This document shows positions 35,456 to 45,647 of a DNA stretch of 64,000 nt, one piece after another. The DNA is from Corynebacterium tuberculostearicum (GTDB lineage: Bacteria > Actinomycetota > Actinomycetes > Mycobacteriales > Mycobacteriaceae). Location: positions 62,001-126,000 of the forward strand of contig NZ_JACBZL010000001.1 in assembly GCF_013408445.1 (NCBI RefSeq), read 5' to 3'. Position 1 is the stretch's first letter, and each line of letters starts with the position of its first letter. Below the pieces are notes generated by a model. That model searched no databases. It was given only the letters and a program-made list of their open reading frames with translations, and was not told where the DNA came from. A program made the translations under genes and the position numbers.

Positions 35456-35956
35456 TTAGCGCTCGAAATCGCGCTGGAGGTGCACCAGGCCGAGGCGGAC
35501 GCCATCCTTGGTATGGATATTTGGCATGCGGCCGGTCTCGGTGAAGCCGAACTTCTTGTGCAGGGCGATAGAACCCTCGTTGGTATCGACGATATAGGTG
35601 ATCATCGTCTGCACGTAGGTATCGTCGGCGGCGACGTCCATGAGGGCGTCGAGAAGCTCGGAGCCCACGCCCTTGCCCTGAGCGGAGGGGGCGATGTAGA
35701 CGGAGTCTTCCACAGTGCCGTAATAGATGGCGGGGGTTACGAACTGGAAGTAGGCCGCCCAGCCAATGACCTCATCATCATGCACGGCTACGAAGACCGG
35801 GGAGCCGGCCTTAAACATTTCCTTGAGCCACTCTTCGCGGTCGGACACGTCTTCTTGCCATGTGACCAGGTTAGCGGCGGGTTTCGCTGCGGAGCCGGCG
35901 TTGTAGATGGCGGTGAGCGCGGGGGCGTCGGCAAGCTCAGCAGGACGGATATGCAT
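35456..35956 (-). CDS. GNAT acetyltransferase, phosphinothricin-acetyltransferase-like
   Basis: A 166-residue acetyltransferase. MHIRPAELADAPALTAIYN at the start, VYIAPSAQGKGVGSELLDALM (the acetyl-CoA loop Q-x2-G-x-G, about 90-110) and NEGSIALHKKFGFTETG are typical. Substrates of such PAT-like proteins include amino-acid analogues and are not shown here. It lies 10 nt after a paralogue (35967-36461), so the two are a tandem pair in one unit. Confidence 0.85.
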   Translation of the reverse strand: MHIRPAELADAPALTAIYNAGSAAKPAANLVTWQEDVSDREEWLKEMFKAGSPVFVAVHDDEVIGWAAYFQFVTPAIYYGTVEDSVYIAPSAQGKGVGSELLDALMDVAADDTYVQTMITYIVDTNEGSIALHKKFGFTETGRMPNIHTKDGVRLGLVHLQRDFER

Positions 35957-35966
35957 AGAAATTCCT

Positions 35967-36461
35967 TTACACCAGAAGTTGTAGGTGGGTGAGGCTCAAC
36001 CAGTGATCGAACTTGTAGCAAACCTCTTTAAGAGTACCCACGTTTTCAAACCCGAACTTTTCATGCAACTTCAGCGATGCCACATTGGTGGAAACGATGA
36101 GCGCGAGCAGGGAATGCACCTTGTCATCGGCGCGGGCCGCATCCACCAAGGCGCCCAGCAACGCGGTGCCCACGCCTTGGCCCTGAGCGGCGGGGGAGAG
36201 ATAGATGGTGGTCTCATAACAGCCGGTCCACACCTGCGGATCGCGGTAAGGGTGGTAGAGCACCCACCCCAGGTAGGCACCGGAATCGGACTCCGCGATG
36301 AAGCACGGGCAGCCCTCTTCCCAGATATGGCGCAGGTAGGCCTCGCGTTCTGCGATGCTGGCCGGGGTAGTGCGGAAGATGACGTCGGTGTGCTCGATGG
36401 CCCAGTTGAGGGTCTCGGTCATGGCGGGCACATCCGCAAGGCCGGCGGGTCTGATCAACAT
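35967..36461 (-). CDS. GNAT acetyltransferase, paralogue of the downstream gene
   Basis: A 164-residue PAT-like acetyltransferase beginning MLIRPAGLADVPAMTETLN, with IYLSPAAQGQGVGTALLGALVDAA as acetyl-CoA loop and NVASLKLHEKFGFENVG near the end. It shares layout and many residues with the gene at 35456, suggesting duplication. The start ATG 36461 faces the tatD start only 25 nt away. A TAATAT box 8 nt upstream can act as -10. Confidence 0.85.
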   Translation of the reverse strand: MLIRPAGLADVPAMTETLNWAIEHTDVIFRTTPASIAEREAYLRHIWEEGCPCFIAESDSGAYLGWVLYHPYRDPQVWTGCYETTIYLSPAAQGQGVGTALLGALVDAARADDKVHSLLALIVSTNVASLKLHEKFGFENVGTLKEVCYKFDHWLSLTHLQLLV

Positions 36462-36468
36462 GGCAGCC

Positions 36469-36479
36469 AATATTACAAT
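36469..36479. promoter_or_regulatory. overlapping divergent -10 boxes of the GNAT gene and tatD
   Basis: On the plus strand TACAAT (36474-36479) is 7 nt before the tatD ATG. On the minus strand TAATAT overlaps it and is 8 nt before the GNAT ATG. Both genes would start leaderless from one 25-nt gap, so polymerase binding for one would block the other. Confidence 0.45.
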
Positions 36480-36486
36480 TGCCCGT

Positions 36487-37314
36487 ATGGCTAAAAAGAA
36501 GCGACGTCCCACTCCCGTTCCGGCACCGGGCCTAAGCGGCCTCATCGATGCGCACACGCACCTGTTTTCTCACAAGGACACCGATGAGGTTCTGGTTAAT
36601 CGCGCGCGCACCGCCGGTATTAGCCGCATGGTGACGGTGGGCGATGACCGCCGTGAATCAGCAGCGGCGCTGGCTACCGCGCATGTCTTTCCGGATGTCT
36701 ATGCCGCCTGTGCCATCCACCCGGTACGCGCCAATGAGTTGGATGCACCCACGAAGGTGGCGCTGGAGGAGATGGTGGCGGATCCGCGCTGCGTAGCAGT
36801 GGGAGAGACCGGCCTCGATGCCTATTGGGTCCACCACGAGCCGGAGACCACCGCGACCATGGCCCAGCAGGAGGAATCCCTGCGCTGGCATATTGACCTT
36901 GCGGTGCGCCATGGCAAGACGCTGATGATCCACAACCGCGAGGCGGATGCGGACCTGCTGCGCATTCTTGCCGACGCCCCCTCACCCGACACCGTTATGC
37001 TGCACTGCTTTTCCTCGCCGCTGAAAGTCGCCGAGGAAGCCTTGGAGCGCGGCTACGTATTGTCCTTTGCCGGCAACGTCACCTTCAAGCGCAACGCCGA
37101 GCTGCGGCAGGCGGCGGCGAAGGCACCGGCCGGCCAGCTTCTGGTGGAAACCGATGCGCCATATATGACGCCAGAGCCTTACCGGGGCCAGCGCAATGAA
37201 CCGGCTCTTATCGGGCACACATATGAATGCATCGCTCGCGTGCGCCACCAGACGGTGCAGGCGCTAGCAGCGGAGGTAAACGACACTTTTGATCGCGTTT
37301 ACGGCCTGGGTTAA
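36487..37314 (+). CDS. tatD: TatD family metal-dependent DNase
   Basis: A 275-residue TIM-barrel hydrolase. Metal ligands are visible in GLIDAHTHLF (about 20), the AVGETGLD segment (Glu, about 107), LMIHNREADADLL (His, about 145), MLHCFSS (His, about 170) and VETDAPYM (Asp, about 220). Normal length. Upstream of rpfB-ksgA-ispE as in other Actinobacteria. The start at ATG 36487 is supported by the leaderless -10 box; longer frames overlap the divergent gene. Confidence 0.92.
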   Translation: MAKKKRRPTPVPAPGLSGLIDAHTHLFSHKDTDEVLVNRARTAGISRMVTVGDDRRESAAALATAHVFPDVYAACAIHPVRANELDAPTKVALEEMVADPRCVAVGETGLDAYWVHHEPETTATMAQQEESLRWHIDLAVRHGKTLMIHNREADADLLRILADAPSPDTVMLHCFSSPLKVAEEALERGYVLSFAGNVTFKRNAELRQAAAKAPAGQLLVETDAPYMTPEPYRGQRNEPALIGHTYECIARVRHQTVQALAAEVNDTFDRVYGLG

Positions 37315-37554
37315 CGCCTAGGTGACGGTTTTCACAAAAATAAAACCCGCTGGTCAGAAGTTGCGGGGGTGCTTAGTGTGGCGGTTGTGTGTCCAGTGAG
37401 GCGTGTGGTGGATTGGTCCTCGACTTTGTGGTGCTGTTATCGTATCGTTATTAATCGTTCGTTTAGGTTTTGGGATCCTGCAGCGCCACCCTCGGTGCGG
37501 CAGCAGCGGATCTTAGTAGGGCAAACGCCTGCGTGGACAACTCTGCTGGCCTAA

Positions 37555-38781
<1,227 letters not shown>

Positions 38782-38796
38782 ACCGCAGCGCCTCTT

Positions 38797-38829
38797 GGCC
38801 GCACACCCACTGTGGTGTGCGGCCTTTTT
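38797..38829 (+). terminator. Rho-independent terminator of rpfB
   Basis: An 11-bp perfect stem, GGCCGCACACC (38797-38807) with GGTGTGCGGCC (38814-38824), is followed by TTTTT. Confidence 0.9.
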
Positions 38830-38840
38830 GTCTCTTCTAC

Positions 38841-38846
38841 TAAGTT
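38841..38846 (+). promoter_or_regulatory. leaderless-type -10 box (TAAGTT) for ksgA
   Basis: TAAGTT is 7 nt before ATG 38854 and comes right after the rpfB terminator, so ksgA-ispE probably has its own promoter. Confidence 0.4.
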
Positions 38847-38853
38847 AGAAGGC

Positions 38854-39714
38854 ATGACTAATTCCACCGGCGCCGCGCTTTTGGGCCCCGTAGAGATCCG
38901 CGCCCTCGCGGAGAAGCTCGACATCGTGCCCACCAAGAAGCTGGGGCAGAACTTTCTGCATGACCCGAATACCATCCGGCGCATCGTCGCCGCGGCGGAG
39001 TTGGATCCCACAGATCGCGTCCTCGAGGTAGGCCCCGGACTGGGATCGCTGACCCTTGGCCTCGTAGAGGCTGTGGGGGACGTGACCGCTGTAGAGATCG
39101 ATTCCCGCCTGGCAGCGCAGCTGCCCGATACCGTGGCCGAGCGCGCCCCTGAGTACGCGCAGCGCCTGCGCGTAGTGGAAAAGGACGCGTTGCGCGTGAC
39201 GGATTCTGACGTCACGGAGCCGACTGCCCTCGTGGCCAACCTGCCGTATAACGTCGCTGTGCCGGTTTTGCTGCACTTGCTGGAGACCTTCCCCTCCATC
39301 CGCCGCGTGCTGGTGATGGTCCAGCTGGAGGTGGCGGACCGTCTCGCTGCGCAGCCGGGCAGCAAGGTTTATGGCGTGCCCTCGGTCAAGGCGGGCTTTT
39401 ATGGCAAGGTCTCCAAGGCTGGCACGATTGGCAAGAACGTCTTTTGGCCCGCGCCCAATATTGAGTCCGGGCTGGTGCGCATCGACGTCTTTGCGGACGC
39501 CCCCTGGCCGGTTACCGATGAGTCGCGGGATAAGGTGTGGCCGGTTATCGACGCCGCCTTTGCCCAACGCCGCAAGACCCTGCGCGCGGCATTGTCCGGC
39601 CACTTTGGTTCGGGTGCCGCCGCTGAGGAGGCCCTGCGAGCGGCGGACATCGATCCGAAGCAGCGCGGCGAGAAGCTCGCCGTGGAGGACTTCGTACGAT
39701 TGGCAGGAATCTAA
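38854..39714 (+). CDS. ksgA: 16S rRNA (adenine(1518)-N6/adenine(1519)-N6)-dimethyltransferase
   Basis: A 286-residue SAM-dependent rRNA dimethyltransferase. [17 protein letters not shown] (about 28-45), [15 protein letters not shown] (motif I, about 56-70), AVEID, the catalytic [15 protein letters not shown] (about 128-142) and [13 protein letters not shown] are KsgA/RsmA hallmarks. ispE starts directly at the base after the stop codon, so the two are coupled. Confidence 0.95.
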   Translation: MTNSTGAALLGPVEIRALAEKLDIVPTKKLGQNFLHDPNTIRRIVAAAELDPTDRVLEVGPGLGSLTLGLVEAVGDVTAVEIDSRLAAQLPDTVAERAPEYAQRLRVVEKDALRVTDSDVTEPTALVANLPYNVAVPVLLHLLETFPSIRRVLVMVQLEVADRLAAQPGSKVYGVPSVKAGFYGKVSKAGTIGKNVFWPAPNIESGLVRIDVFADAPWPVTDESRDKVWPVIDAAFAQRRKTLRAALSGHFGSGAAAEEALRAADIDPKQRGEKLAVEDFVRLAGI

Positions 39715-40695
39715 ATGAGTGCACCGCTAGATAACGAACCATTCGTCTATACCGCGCGCGCTCACTCCAAGGTCAATATTCACCTCGGTGTGGAGGAGCC
39801 GCGCGAGGATGGGTTCCATGAGCTTGCCAGCGTCTTTCAGTCTTTGGAGCTGCATGACACCGTGACGCTCACGGACTTGGGTAATCCCGAGGTGGATGAG
39901 CCGCGCATTCAAGGCTTAAAGGTCACAGGCCCTCACGCACAGGGCGTGCCAGAAGACTACACAAACCTGGCGTGGACCGCGGTTAACCGCATCATGCAGT
40001 ACCTATACACCACCCATGGGCCGAAGGCGCTGCCGGAGGTAGCGCTGGAAATCCACAAAGCCATCCCTACTGCCGGAGGCATGGCGGGTGGCTCTGCTGA
40101 TGCGGCAGCCGCGCTGCGCTTAGCCGAGCGCTGCTATGGCGGCTACTACGGCATCGACTCGGTGGGCGAGCCGATCCTGGACGCGCTGGGCGCGGCGTTG
40201 GGCTCGGATGTTCCCTTTACTTTGCTGGGTGGCACCGCGCTCGGTACGGGGCGCGGCGAGCAGCTTACCCCGATGATGGCGCGCGGTACCTACCATTGGG
40301 CGCTTATCGCCTCGGACCGCGGGCTATCTACCCCGCAGGTCTTTCACAAGCTGGATGAAATGCGAGAAAAGGGTCGCGGCGGCGAACCGCACATGGATAC
40401 CGCAGCAGTATCGCAGGCGCTTATCTCGGGCGACCCGCACCGGGTGGCAGAGCACTTGCATAATGACCTGCAGCCGGCGGCGCTTTCCCTGCGCCCGGAC
40501 CTGCGCAAGACGCTGGAGGCGGGTGTGGCCGCCGGAGCCCTCGCGGGCATCGTCTCCGGCAGTGGCCCGACCTGTGCCTTCCTCTGCGCTGGGGCAGAGG
40601 AGGCTAGAGAAGTGGTCTCCCAAGTGACGGTAGAGATTCCCGGAACCAAGGGCGTGGCTACCCATGGACCCGCTAGCGGCGCTGTGGTGCTGTAG
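39715..40695 (+). CDS. ispE: 4-diphosphocytidyl-2-C-methyl-D-erythritol kinase
   Basis: A 326-residue GHMP kinase of the MEP isoprenoid pathway. It has the N-terminal RAHSKVNIHLGVEEPREDGFHEL (substrate region), the ATP loop PTAGGMAGGSADAAAAL (about 120-136), SDVPFTLLGGTALGTGRGE and the C-terminal GIVSGSGPTCAFLC. Normal for actinobacteria. It directly abuts ksgA. It is convergent with the AztD-like gene with no gap (40695/40696). Confidence 0.94.
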   Translation: MSAPLDNEPFVYTARAHSKVNIHLGVEEPREDGFHELASVFQSLELHDTVTLTDLGNPEVDEPRIQGLKVTGPHAQGVPEDYTNLAWTAVNRIMQYLYTTHGPKALPEVALEIHKAIPTAGGMAGGSADAAAALRLAERCYGGYYGIDSVGEPILDALGAALGSDVPFTLLGGTALGTGRGEQLTPMMARGTYHWALIASDRGLSTPQVFHKLDEMREKGRGGEPHMDTAAVSQALISGDPHRVAEHLHNDLQPAALSLRPDLRKTLEAGVAAGALAGIVSGSGPTCAFLCAGAEEAREVVSQVTVEIPGTKGVATHGPASGAVVL

Positions 40696-42039
40696 CTAGA
40701 GCACCGTCATCTCGGTGGGCTCGATGTCGAGGTCGAAGCGGTTGACTTCCTTTTCTTGGAGGAGGTCGATGACCACGAGCTGCTTCTTTTGGGCGTCGGT
40801 AATAAAGGCGTAGCCATCGGCAGCCTGCAGGATGGGCCCCGGCTGCTGCCATTCCTTATTTTCCTTCCACCTGGAGATGGCATCGATCTGCGAGGTGATT
40901 TCGCCGGAATCTGGGTCGATGATGTTGAGTTTGCCGTCGGTGGTGAGCACCAGCGCCTCGCCCAGCGGGCCGCGGGCTAGGGAGCGGAACCAATAGGAAG
41001 CATCGAGGTCAACCTTCTTCGCGGAAAAGTCCTTGGTGTCCACCAGGGTCACGGAGGTGGGGCGCTCGATTTCTGCATCCTTGTCGGTCTTTTTATCGGC
41101 CAGAATGACATCGGATTCCTCCGAACCGGCAGCATTGCCGGAGCGCTGGTAGCCGCCTGCGCCGGCATAGGCGGAGGCATCTACCTTGTGGAACTTTGCG
41201 CCATCGAAGACTACAGGGCCGTCCTCGCAGCCGAAGAAGATATTGCCGTTACCCGCGGTGGCCTCGCCGTGCACGCCAGGGCACTTGGTGGTTTCAGTAA
41301 GGACCTTGCCCTCTTTGTCCAGATGCTGGATGGTGTGGCGCTCGTCCTCGGTTCCCTTAGTGATAACCACCGAGCCATCCTTGAGAGGTACGGCCACGCC
41401 GTGATGGGCGGCGCCGGTGTCTACAGTATTGACCGGCTGGGCATCGTCTTTGCCCATGTCTTCGGTCTTGTAAATCTTCGCTACGCCATCGCCATCGGAA
41501 AATAGTGCGGTAAAGCCGTCGTGGTGGACCACGTGGCCGGCGTGCGGGGCCTTGATAGGGGCGTCGCCAAGCGAGGGCTCAGCGGTGTAGTAGTGGTTGT
41601 GATCGCCGTGGCCCTTGGTAATGCGCCCGGTGTCGTAGGTGAGGAAGCTATCGCCTTTGGTGACCATGACGTGGCGGTTATCGCCGGCATCGCTCAGGCG
41701 CAGGAAGGCATTCATCTTGTCCTCGCCGATTACCTTGCCCGTCTTGGCGTCATAGGCGCGCAGTCCGTCTGCGTGGGAAATGACAATGCGGGTGGGCAGC
41801 TGGGCTACCTCGGTCTCGCCCTCCTCGGCTTCGAAACCTTCGTGCGAGTGTCCGGCGTGGTCATGGCCGTGCTCATGCTCATGGTCATGGGCGTGCTCGT
41901 GAGCGTGGTCCTCCTCGCTGTGGGCGTGGTCGTGGGAGCGTAGGGAGTCCTTTTCCTCCTCGGTGGGGGCGGAACAGGAGGCAATGGCTACTGCCGCGGC
42001 AGAGAGCACCGCGCAGAGAGAAAGTGTGTAGTGCTTCAT
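40696..42039 (-). CDS. AztD-like secreted zinc metallochaperone lipoprotein
   Basis: A 447-residue lipoprotein: the signal peptide ends in IASC (Cys about 21). A histidine-rich segment (about 35-65) alternates His with Glu, Asp and Ala and should bind zinc. The remainder is a beta-propeller-like domain with repeated short strands (ADGLRAYDAKTGKVIG, PHAGHVVHHDGFTALF, GAAHHGVAVPLKDGS). AztD proteins of this form pass zinc to the binding protein of a zinc ABC transporter; no such transporter is in this window. ATG 42039 is preferred over the GTG at 42051 because promoter spacing fits leaderless initiation. Confidence 0.75.
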   Translation of the reverse strand: MKHYTLSLCAVLSAAAVAIASCSAPTEEEKDSLRSHDHAHSEEDHAHEHAHDHEHEHGHDHAGHSHEGFEAEEGETEVAQLPTRIVISHADGLRAYDAKTGKVIGEDKMNAFLRLSDAGDNRHVMVTKGDSFLTYDTGRITKGHGDHNHYYTAEPSLGDAPIKAPHAGHVVHHDGFTALFSDGDGVAKIYKTEDMGKDDAQPVNTVDTGAAHHGVAVPLKDGSVVITKGTEDERHTIQHLDKEGKVLTETTKCPGVHGEATAGNGNIFFGCEDGPVVFDGAKFHKVDASAYAGAGGYQRSGNAAGSEESDVILADKKTDKDAEIERPTSVTLVDTKDFSAKKVDLDASYWFRSLARGPLGEALVLTTDGKLNIIDPDSGEITSQIDAISRWKENKEWQQPGPILQAADGYAFITDAQKKQLVVIDLLQEKEVNRFDLDIEPTEMTVL

Positions 42040-42047
42040 ACATAAGG

Positions 42048-42076
42048 ACACTATTGGACGTGAAAATCAAGAGCAA
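42048..42076 (-). promoter_or_regulatory. promoter of the AztD-like gene with a Zur-like element
   Basis: On the minus strand TTGCTC (42071-42076) and TAGTGT (42048-42053) are spaced 17 nt, and the -10 lies 8 nt before ATG 42039. Over the -35 and spacer, TGCTCTTGATTTTCA (42061-42075) agrees at 11 of 15 positions with the actinobacterial Zur palindrome TGAAAATGATTTTCA; the right half is perfect. Zur control is inference. Confidence 0.4.
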
Positions 42077-42131
42077 TAGTTTGGAGAAATGCGGGGGTAT
42101 GCGCAGGGAGGTATTAAGATGGACACTCGTT

Positions 42132-43940
42132 ATGGCAAACCTGATTAACCTCGAGCAAGTCAGCAAAACTTATGGATTAAAAACCCTCCTAGACGGGGTA
42201 TCCCTAGGTGTGCAAAGCGGCGATCGCATCGGCATCGTCGGCGTTAATGGCGGTGGCAAAACCACCCTGCTGGAGGTGCTCACAGGCATCGAGCCGCCCG
42301 ACGCCGGCCGCGTATCCCATACTTCTGATTTGCGCATGGCTGTGGTCACGCAGCGCTTTGACCTGCCCGATGAGCTGACCATCGCGCAAGTGATTATTGA
42401 GCCGCTGGAATTGGAGACCTATGAGTGGGCCTCTAATGCCAAGGTGCGCGATGTCTTAGGCGGGCTGGGCATTGTAGATCTTGGGCTCGATACTCCGGTG
42501 GGTTCGCTCTCCGGTGGCGAGCGTCGCCGCGTGAACCTGGCCGCCGCGCTGGTGCAGGATTTGGACCTCGTGGTGCTCGACGAGCCGACCAACCACCTCG
42601 ACGTGGAAGGCGTGCAGTGGCTCGCAGACCACCTGCTCAAGCGCAACCTGGCCGTGGTCGTGGTCACCCACGATCGCTGGTTCCTCGATACCGTGGCCAC
42701 GTGGACCTGGGAGGTACACGATGGCGTGGTCGATACCTACGAGGGCGGCTACAACGATTGGACTTTTGCCCGCGCCGAGCGTGCCCGCCAGGCCGATGCC
42801 ATGGAACAGCGCCGCAAGAACCTCGCCCGCAAGGAGCTGGCCTGGCTGCGCCGCGGCGCACCGGCGCGTACCTCTAAGCCGCGCTACCGCATCGAGGCCG
42901 CCGAGGCGCTGATCTCTGACGTCCCGGAGCCGCGCAATAAGGTCGAGCTCATGGCCTTTTCCAAGCAGCGCCAAGGTCGCGTGGTTATCGAGCTAGAGGA
43001 TGCCACCGTGCAGTCCCCGGACGGTCGCACCTTGGTAGATCACCTCACTTGGCGCCTAGCCCCCGGCGAGCGCATCGGTTTGGTGGGCGTTAATGGCTCC
43101 GGCAAGACCACCCTGCTGCGCACCCTGGCTGGCGATTACGAGCTGGCGGCCGGCAAGCGCATCGAGGGCCAAACCGTGCGCCTCGGTTGGCTGCGCCAGG
43201 AACTCGATGACCTAGATCCGGAGCGCCGGCTTATCGACGCCGTCGAGGACGTCGCCACCTACGTCCAACTCGGCAAAAAGGAACTTTCCGCCTCCCAGCT
43301 GGCCGAGCGCCTGGGATTTTCCGCCAAGCGTCAGCGCACCCCGGTAGGCGACCTCTCTGGTGGCGAGCGCCGCCGCTTGCAGCTCACCCGCGTACTGATG
43401 GCCGAGCCCAATGTGTTGCTGCTGGACGAGCCCACCAACGATCTCGATATCGATACCCTGCAGGAGCTGGAGTCCCTCCTGGACTCCTGGCCAGGCACCC
43501 TGGTGGTCATTTCGCACGATCGCTACCTCATTGAGCGCATCGCGGATAACACCTACGCGCTCTTTGGTGATGGCAAGCTCACCAACCTTCCCGGCGGCAT
43601 CGACGAGTACCTGCGCAAGCGCGCCGCACTTGAGGCTCAGCAGAGCTCCGGAGTGCTCAACCTGGGAGAAAAGAAGGCAGACAACGCTGCACCGAAACCA
43701 GAAAAGAAGCTCTCGTCCCAGCAAGAGCGCGAAATCACCAAGAAGATGAACGCCCTCGAGCGCAAGATGCAGAAGCTGGAAAAGGCGGCCGCGCAGATCA
43801 ATGAGAAGATGGCCACCGCCGCGGAAAAGGTTGATACCCAGGCCTTGACCGAATTGGATGGAGAACTAAAGGAAAACCGCAGCGCCTACGAGGAATTGGA
43901 GATGGAATGGCTGGAGTTGGGGGAGAAGCTCGAAGGGTAG
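42132..43940 (+). CDS. ABC-F family ATP-binding protein
   Basis: A 602-residue soluble protein with two ABC domains and no membrane segment. First domain: GVNGGGKTTLLEVL (Walker A, about 38), LSGGERRRVNLA and LVVLDEPTNHLD. A basic linker (about 215-270) follows. Second domain: GVNGSGKTTLLRTL, LSGGERRRLQLT and VLLLDEPTNDLD. A charged C-terminal coiled coil lies at about 520-600. ABC-F proteins act on the ribosome as translation factors or give antibiotic protection; this layout looks like the Uup/EttA housekeeping type. The ATG at 42132 begins the conserved MANLINLEQVSKTYG. It overlaps the next gene by 34 nt. Confidence 0.9.
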   Translation: MANLINLEQVSKTYGLKTLLDGVSLGVQSGDRIGIVGVNGGGKTTLLEVLTGIEPPDAGRVSHTSDLRMAVVTQRFDLPDELTIAQVIIEPLELETYEWASNAKVRDVLGGLGIVDLGLDTPVGSLSGGERRRVNLAAALVQDLDLVVLDEPTNHLDVEGVQWLADHLLKRNLAVVVVTHDRWFLDTVATWTWEVHDGVVDTYEGGYNDWTFARAERARQADAMEQRRKNLARKELAWLRRGAPARTSKPRYRIEAAEALISDVPEPRNKVELMAFSKQRQGRVVIELEDATVQSPDGRTLVDHLTWRLAPGERIGLVGVNGSGKTTLLRTLAGDYELAAGKRIEGQTVRLGWLRQELDDLDPERRLIDAVEDVATYVQLGKKELSASQLAERLGFSAKRQRTPVGDLSGGERRRLQLTRVLMAEPNVLLLDEPTNDLDIDTLQELESLLDSWPGTLVVISHDRYLIERIADNTYALFGDGKLTNLPGGIDEYLRKRAALEAQQSSGVLNLGEKKADNAAPKPEKKLSSQQEREITKKMNALERKMQKLEKAAAQINEKMATAAEKVDTQALTELDGELKENRSAYEELEMEWLELGEKLEG

Positions 43941-45640
43941 AAGCCCGCATCGCCGATATTGTCAGCCACCTCGACCTGTGGGGCATTATCGGCGCCGCAG
44001 CGCTATTTACCCTGGGACTTACCCCATCCATTCTGCCGCGCGATTGGCTCTACCAAGGGCTCGTTTCCGGCATTGCCGCAGGGCTCGGCTATACGCTGGG
44101 CATCGCCCTCAAGCTCGTGTGGTACCGGCTGGTGGTGCGCTTTGTGGCGCCCCGGCATGCCTGGCTTGATGCCACCACGTGGCCAGCTCGGCGCTACCGC
44201 CTAGCCTCCCGCATCGCCACCGCCGCTTTTGTGGTGTGGATGATAGGCTTCGCGATCTTTGCCGTGCGGTGGCAGCGCCAACTTGCAGACGCCCTGTCCG
44301 CACCGGCACCCACCATTGCCAGCTATGTGCTGGTGGTTCCGTTGGCGCTTGCGGTATTTACCGCCTTCCTTTTCATCCTGCGCGTGCTGCGCTTTTGCGT
44401 GCGCTGGCTTTCTAGTCACTTCCCCCAGCGCTTCCGCGCCGCCTACCGCGTTGTGGGCGCGGTACTCATCGTGGCCGTGGTGGGTACGTACACCGTGGAA
44501 AACCTCATCCCCGGCGCCATTGTGGGTGTGGGGGAAAGAATCTTTACCGCCCAAAACGCCGAGCCCGATCCCGCAACGCAGCGTCCCACGTCTGCTGAAC
44601 GCAGTGGCTCCCCAGACTCCCGCGTGGACTGGAATGGGGTGGGGCTGCAGGGCTCACGTTTCCTCTCCTCCGGTGCGCACCGCGCGGAATTGGAAGAGGT
44701 AACCGGAAAGCCCGCCGAGGAACCCATCCGCGCCTATGCCGGCCTGGGCAATCGCGCCTCCAATGAGGAGCGAGCGCAGCTGCTTATCGACGAACTCGAG
44801 CGCACCCACGCCCAAGACCGCAAGGCCCTGCTTCTCATTATGACCACCGGAACGGGATGGGTGTCATCCTATTCCGCCCAGGCCTTCGAGCTGCTCTACG
44901 GCGGCGACACCGCCATCGCGGCCGCCCAATACTCCGCCATGCCTTCAGCCCTGCATTTCCTGTCCGGCGGTGGTCAGGTAGAACGCGCCGGGCAGGAGTT
45001 CATAAACCCCATCGTGGACTGGTGGAACGGCCTGCCGGAGGAGAAGCGCCCGAAGCTCTACCTCTACGGCGAATCCTTGGGCACCACGGGCATTGAAGCG
45101 GCCTTTTCCGGGGTGCGCGATATCGCCAATTCCGTCGACGGCATCTTGTTGACGGGGCCGCCGCACTTTAATCGCTTGCGCACCCAGTTTGTGGAGCGCC
45201 GCGACCCTGGCTCTTCTGAAATTTCCCCTGAATACGCCGGCGGCCTCGTCGTGCGCTTTGCCAATGATGATGCGCAGGTGCGCCAATGGGGCACGGTGCC
45301 AGAAGAGGAGTGGGGACGCACCCGCATGCTCTATATCCAACACCCCTCGGACCCGGTGGCCTGGTGGTCGCCACAGATGGCCTTCAAGGAGCCGGATTGG
45401 ATGCGCGAGCGAACCCCGTATTCTGCCGAGCGCGTGATGCAGTGGATGCCCATCATCTCCTCCCTCCAAGTAGCCGCCGATCTGCCCGGCGCAAAGGACG
45501 TACCCGATGGACACGGTCATAACTACGGGGCATCGGTGCTCGACGGCTTTGCCGCCATCGCTGGTCCAGACGTGGCGGGAGCCATTGACCCCGATGCGCT
45601 GCAGCGCGAATTTGCCGCGCTCGACGTCGGCATATATTAA
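43907..45640 (+). CDS. membrane alpha/beta-hydrolase (Abhydrolase_9 type)
   Basis: A 577-residue protein with an N-terminal membrane part of about five helices (about 25-210). A periplasmic or cytoplasmic alpha/beta-hydrolase domain follows (about 240-577). The nucleophile elbow is LYGESLGTTG (Ser about 389), and the last block has DGHGHNYG with a likely catalytic His. LTPSILPRDWLYQGLVSGIAAGLGYT is typical of the N-terminal Abhydrolase_9_N region. The substrate is unknown; a lipid or envelope ester is plausible. GGAG precedes the ATG, which lies inside the ABC-F gene, so both are translated together. Confidence 0.8.
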   Translation: MAGVGGEARRVEARIADIVSHLDLWGIIGAAALFTLGLTPSILPRDWLYQGLVSGIAAGLGYTLGIALKLVWYRLVVRFVAPRHAWLDATTWPARRYRLASRIATAAFVVWMIGFAIFAVRWQRQLADALSAPAPTIASYVLVVPLALAVFTAFLFILRVLRFCVRWLSSHFPQRFRAAYRVVGAVLIVAVVGTYTVENLIPGAIVGVGERIFTAQNAEPDPATQRPTSAERSGSPDSRVDWNGVGLQGSRFLSSGAHRAELEEVTGKPAEEPIRAYAGLGNRASNEERAQLLIDELERTHAQDRKALLLIMTTGTGWVSSYSAQAFELLYGGDTAIAAAQYSAMPSALHFLSGGGQVERAGQEFINPIVDWWNGLPEEKRPKLYLYGESLGTTGIEAAFSGVRDIANSVDGILLTGPPHFNRLRTQFVERRDPGSSEISPEYAGGLVVRFANDDAQVRQWGTVPEEEWGRTRMLYIQHPSDPVAWWSPQMAFKEPDWMRERTPYSAERVMQWMPIISSLQVAADLPGAKDVPDGHGHNYGASVLDGFAAIAGPDVAGAIDPDALQREFAALDVGIY

Positions 45641-45647
45641 GTGCGCT

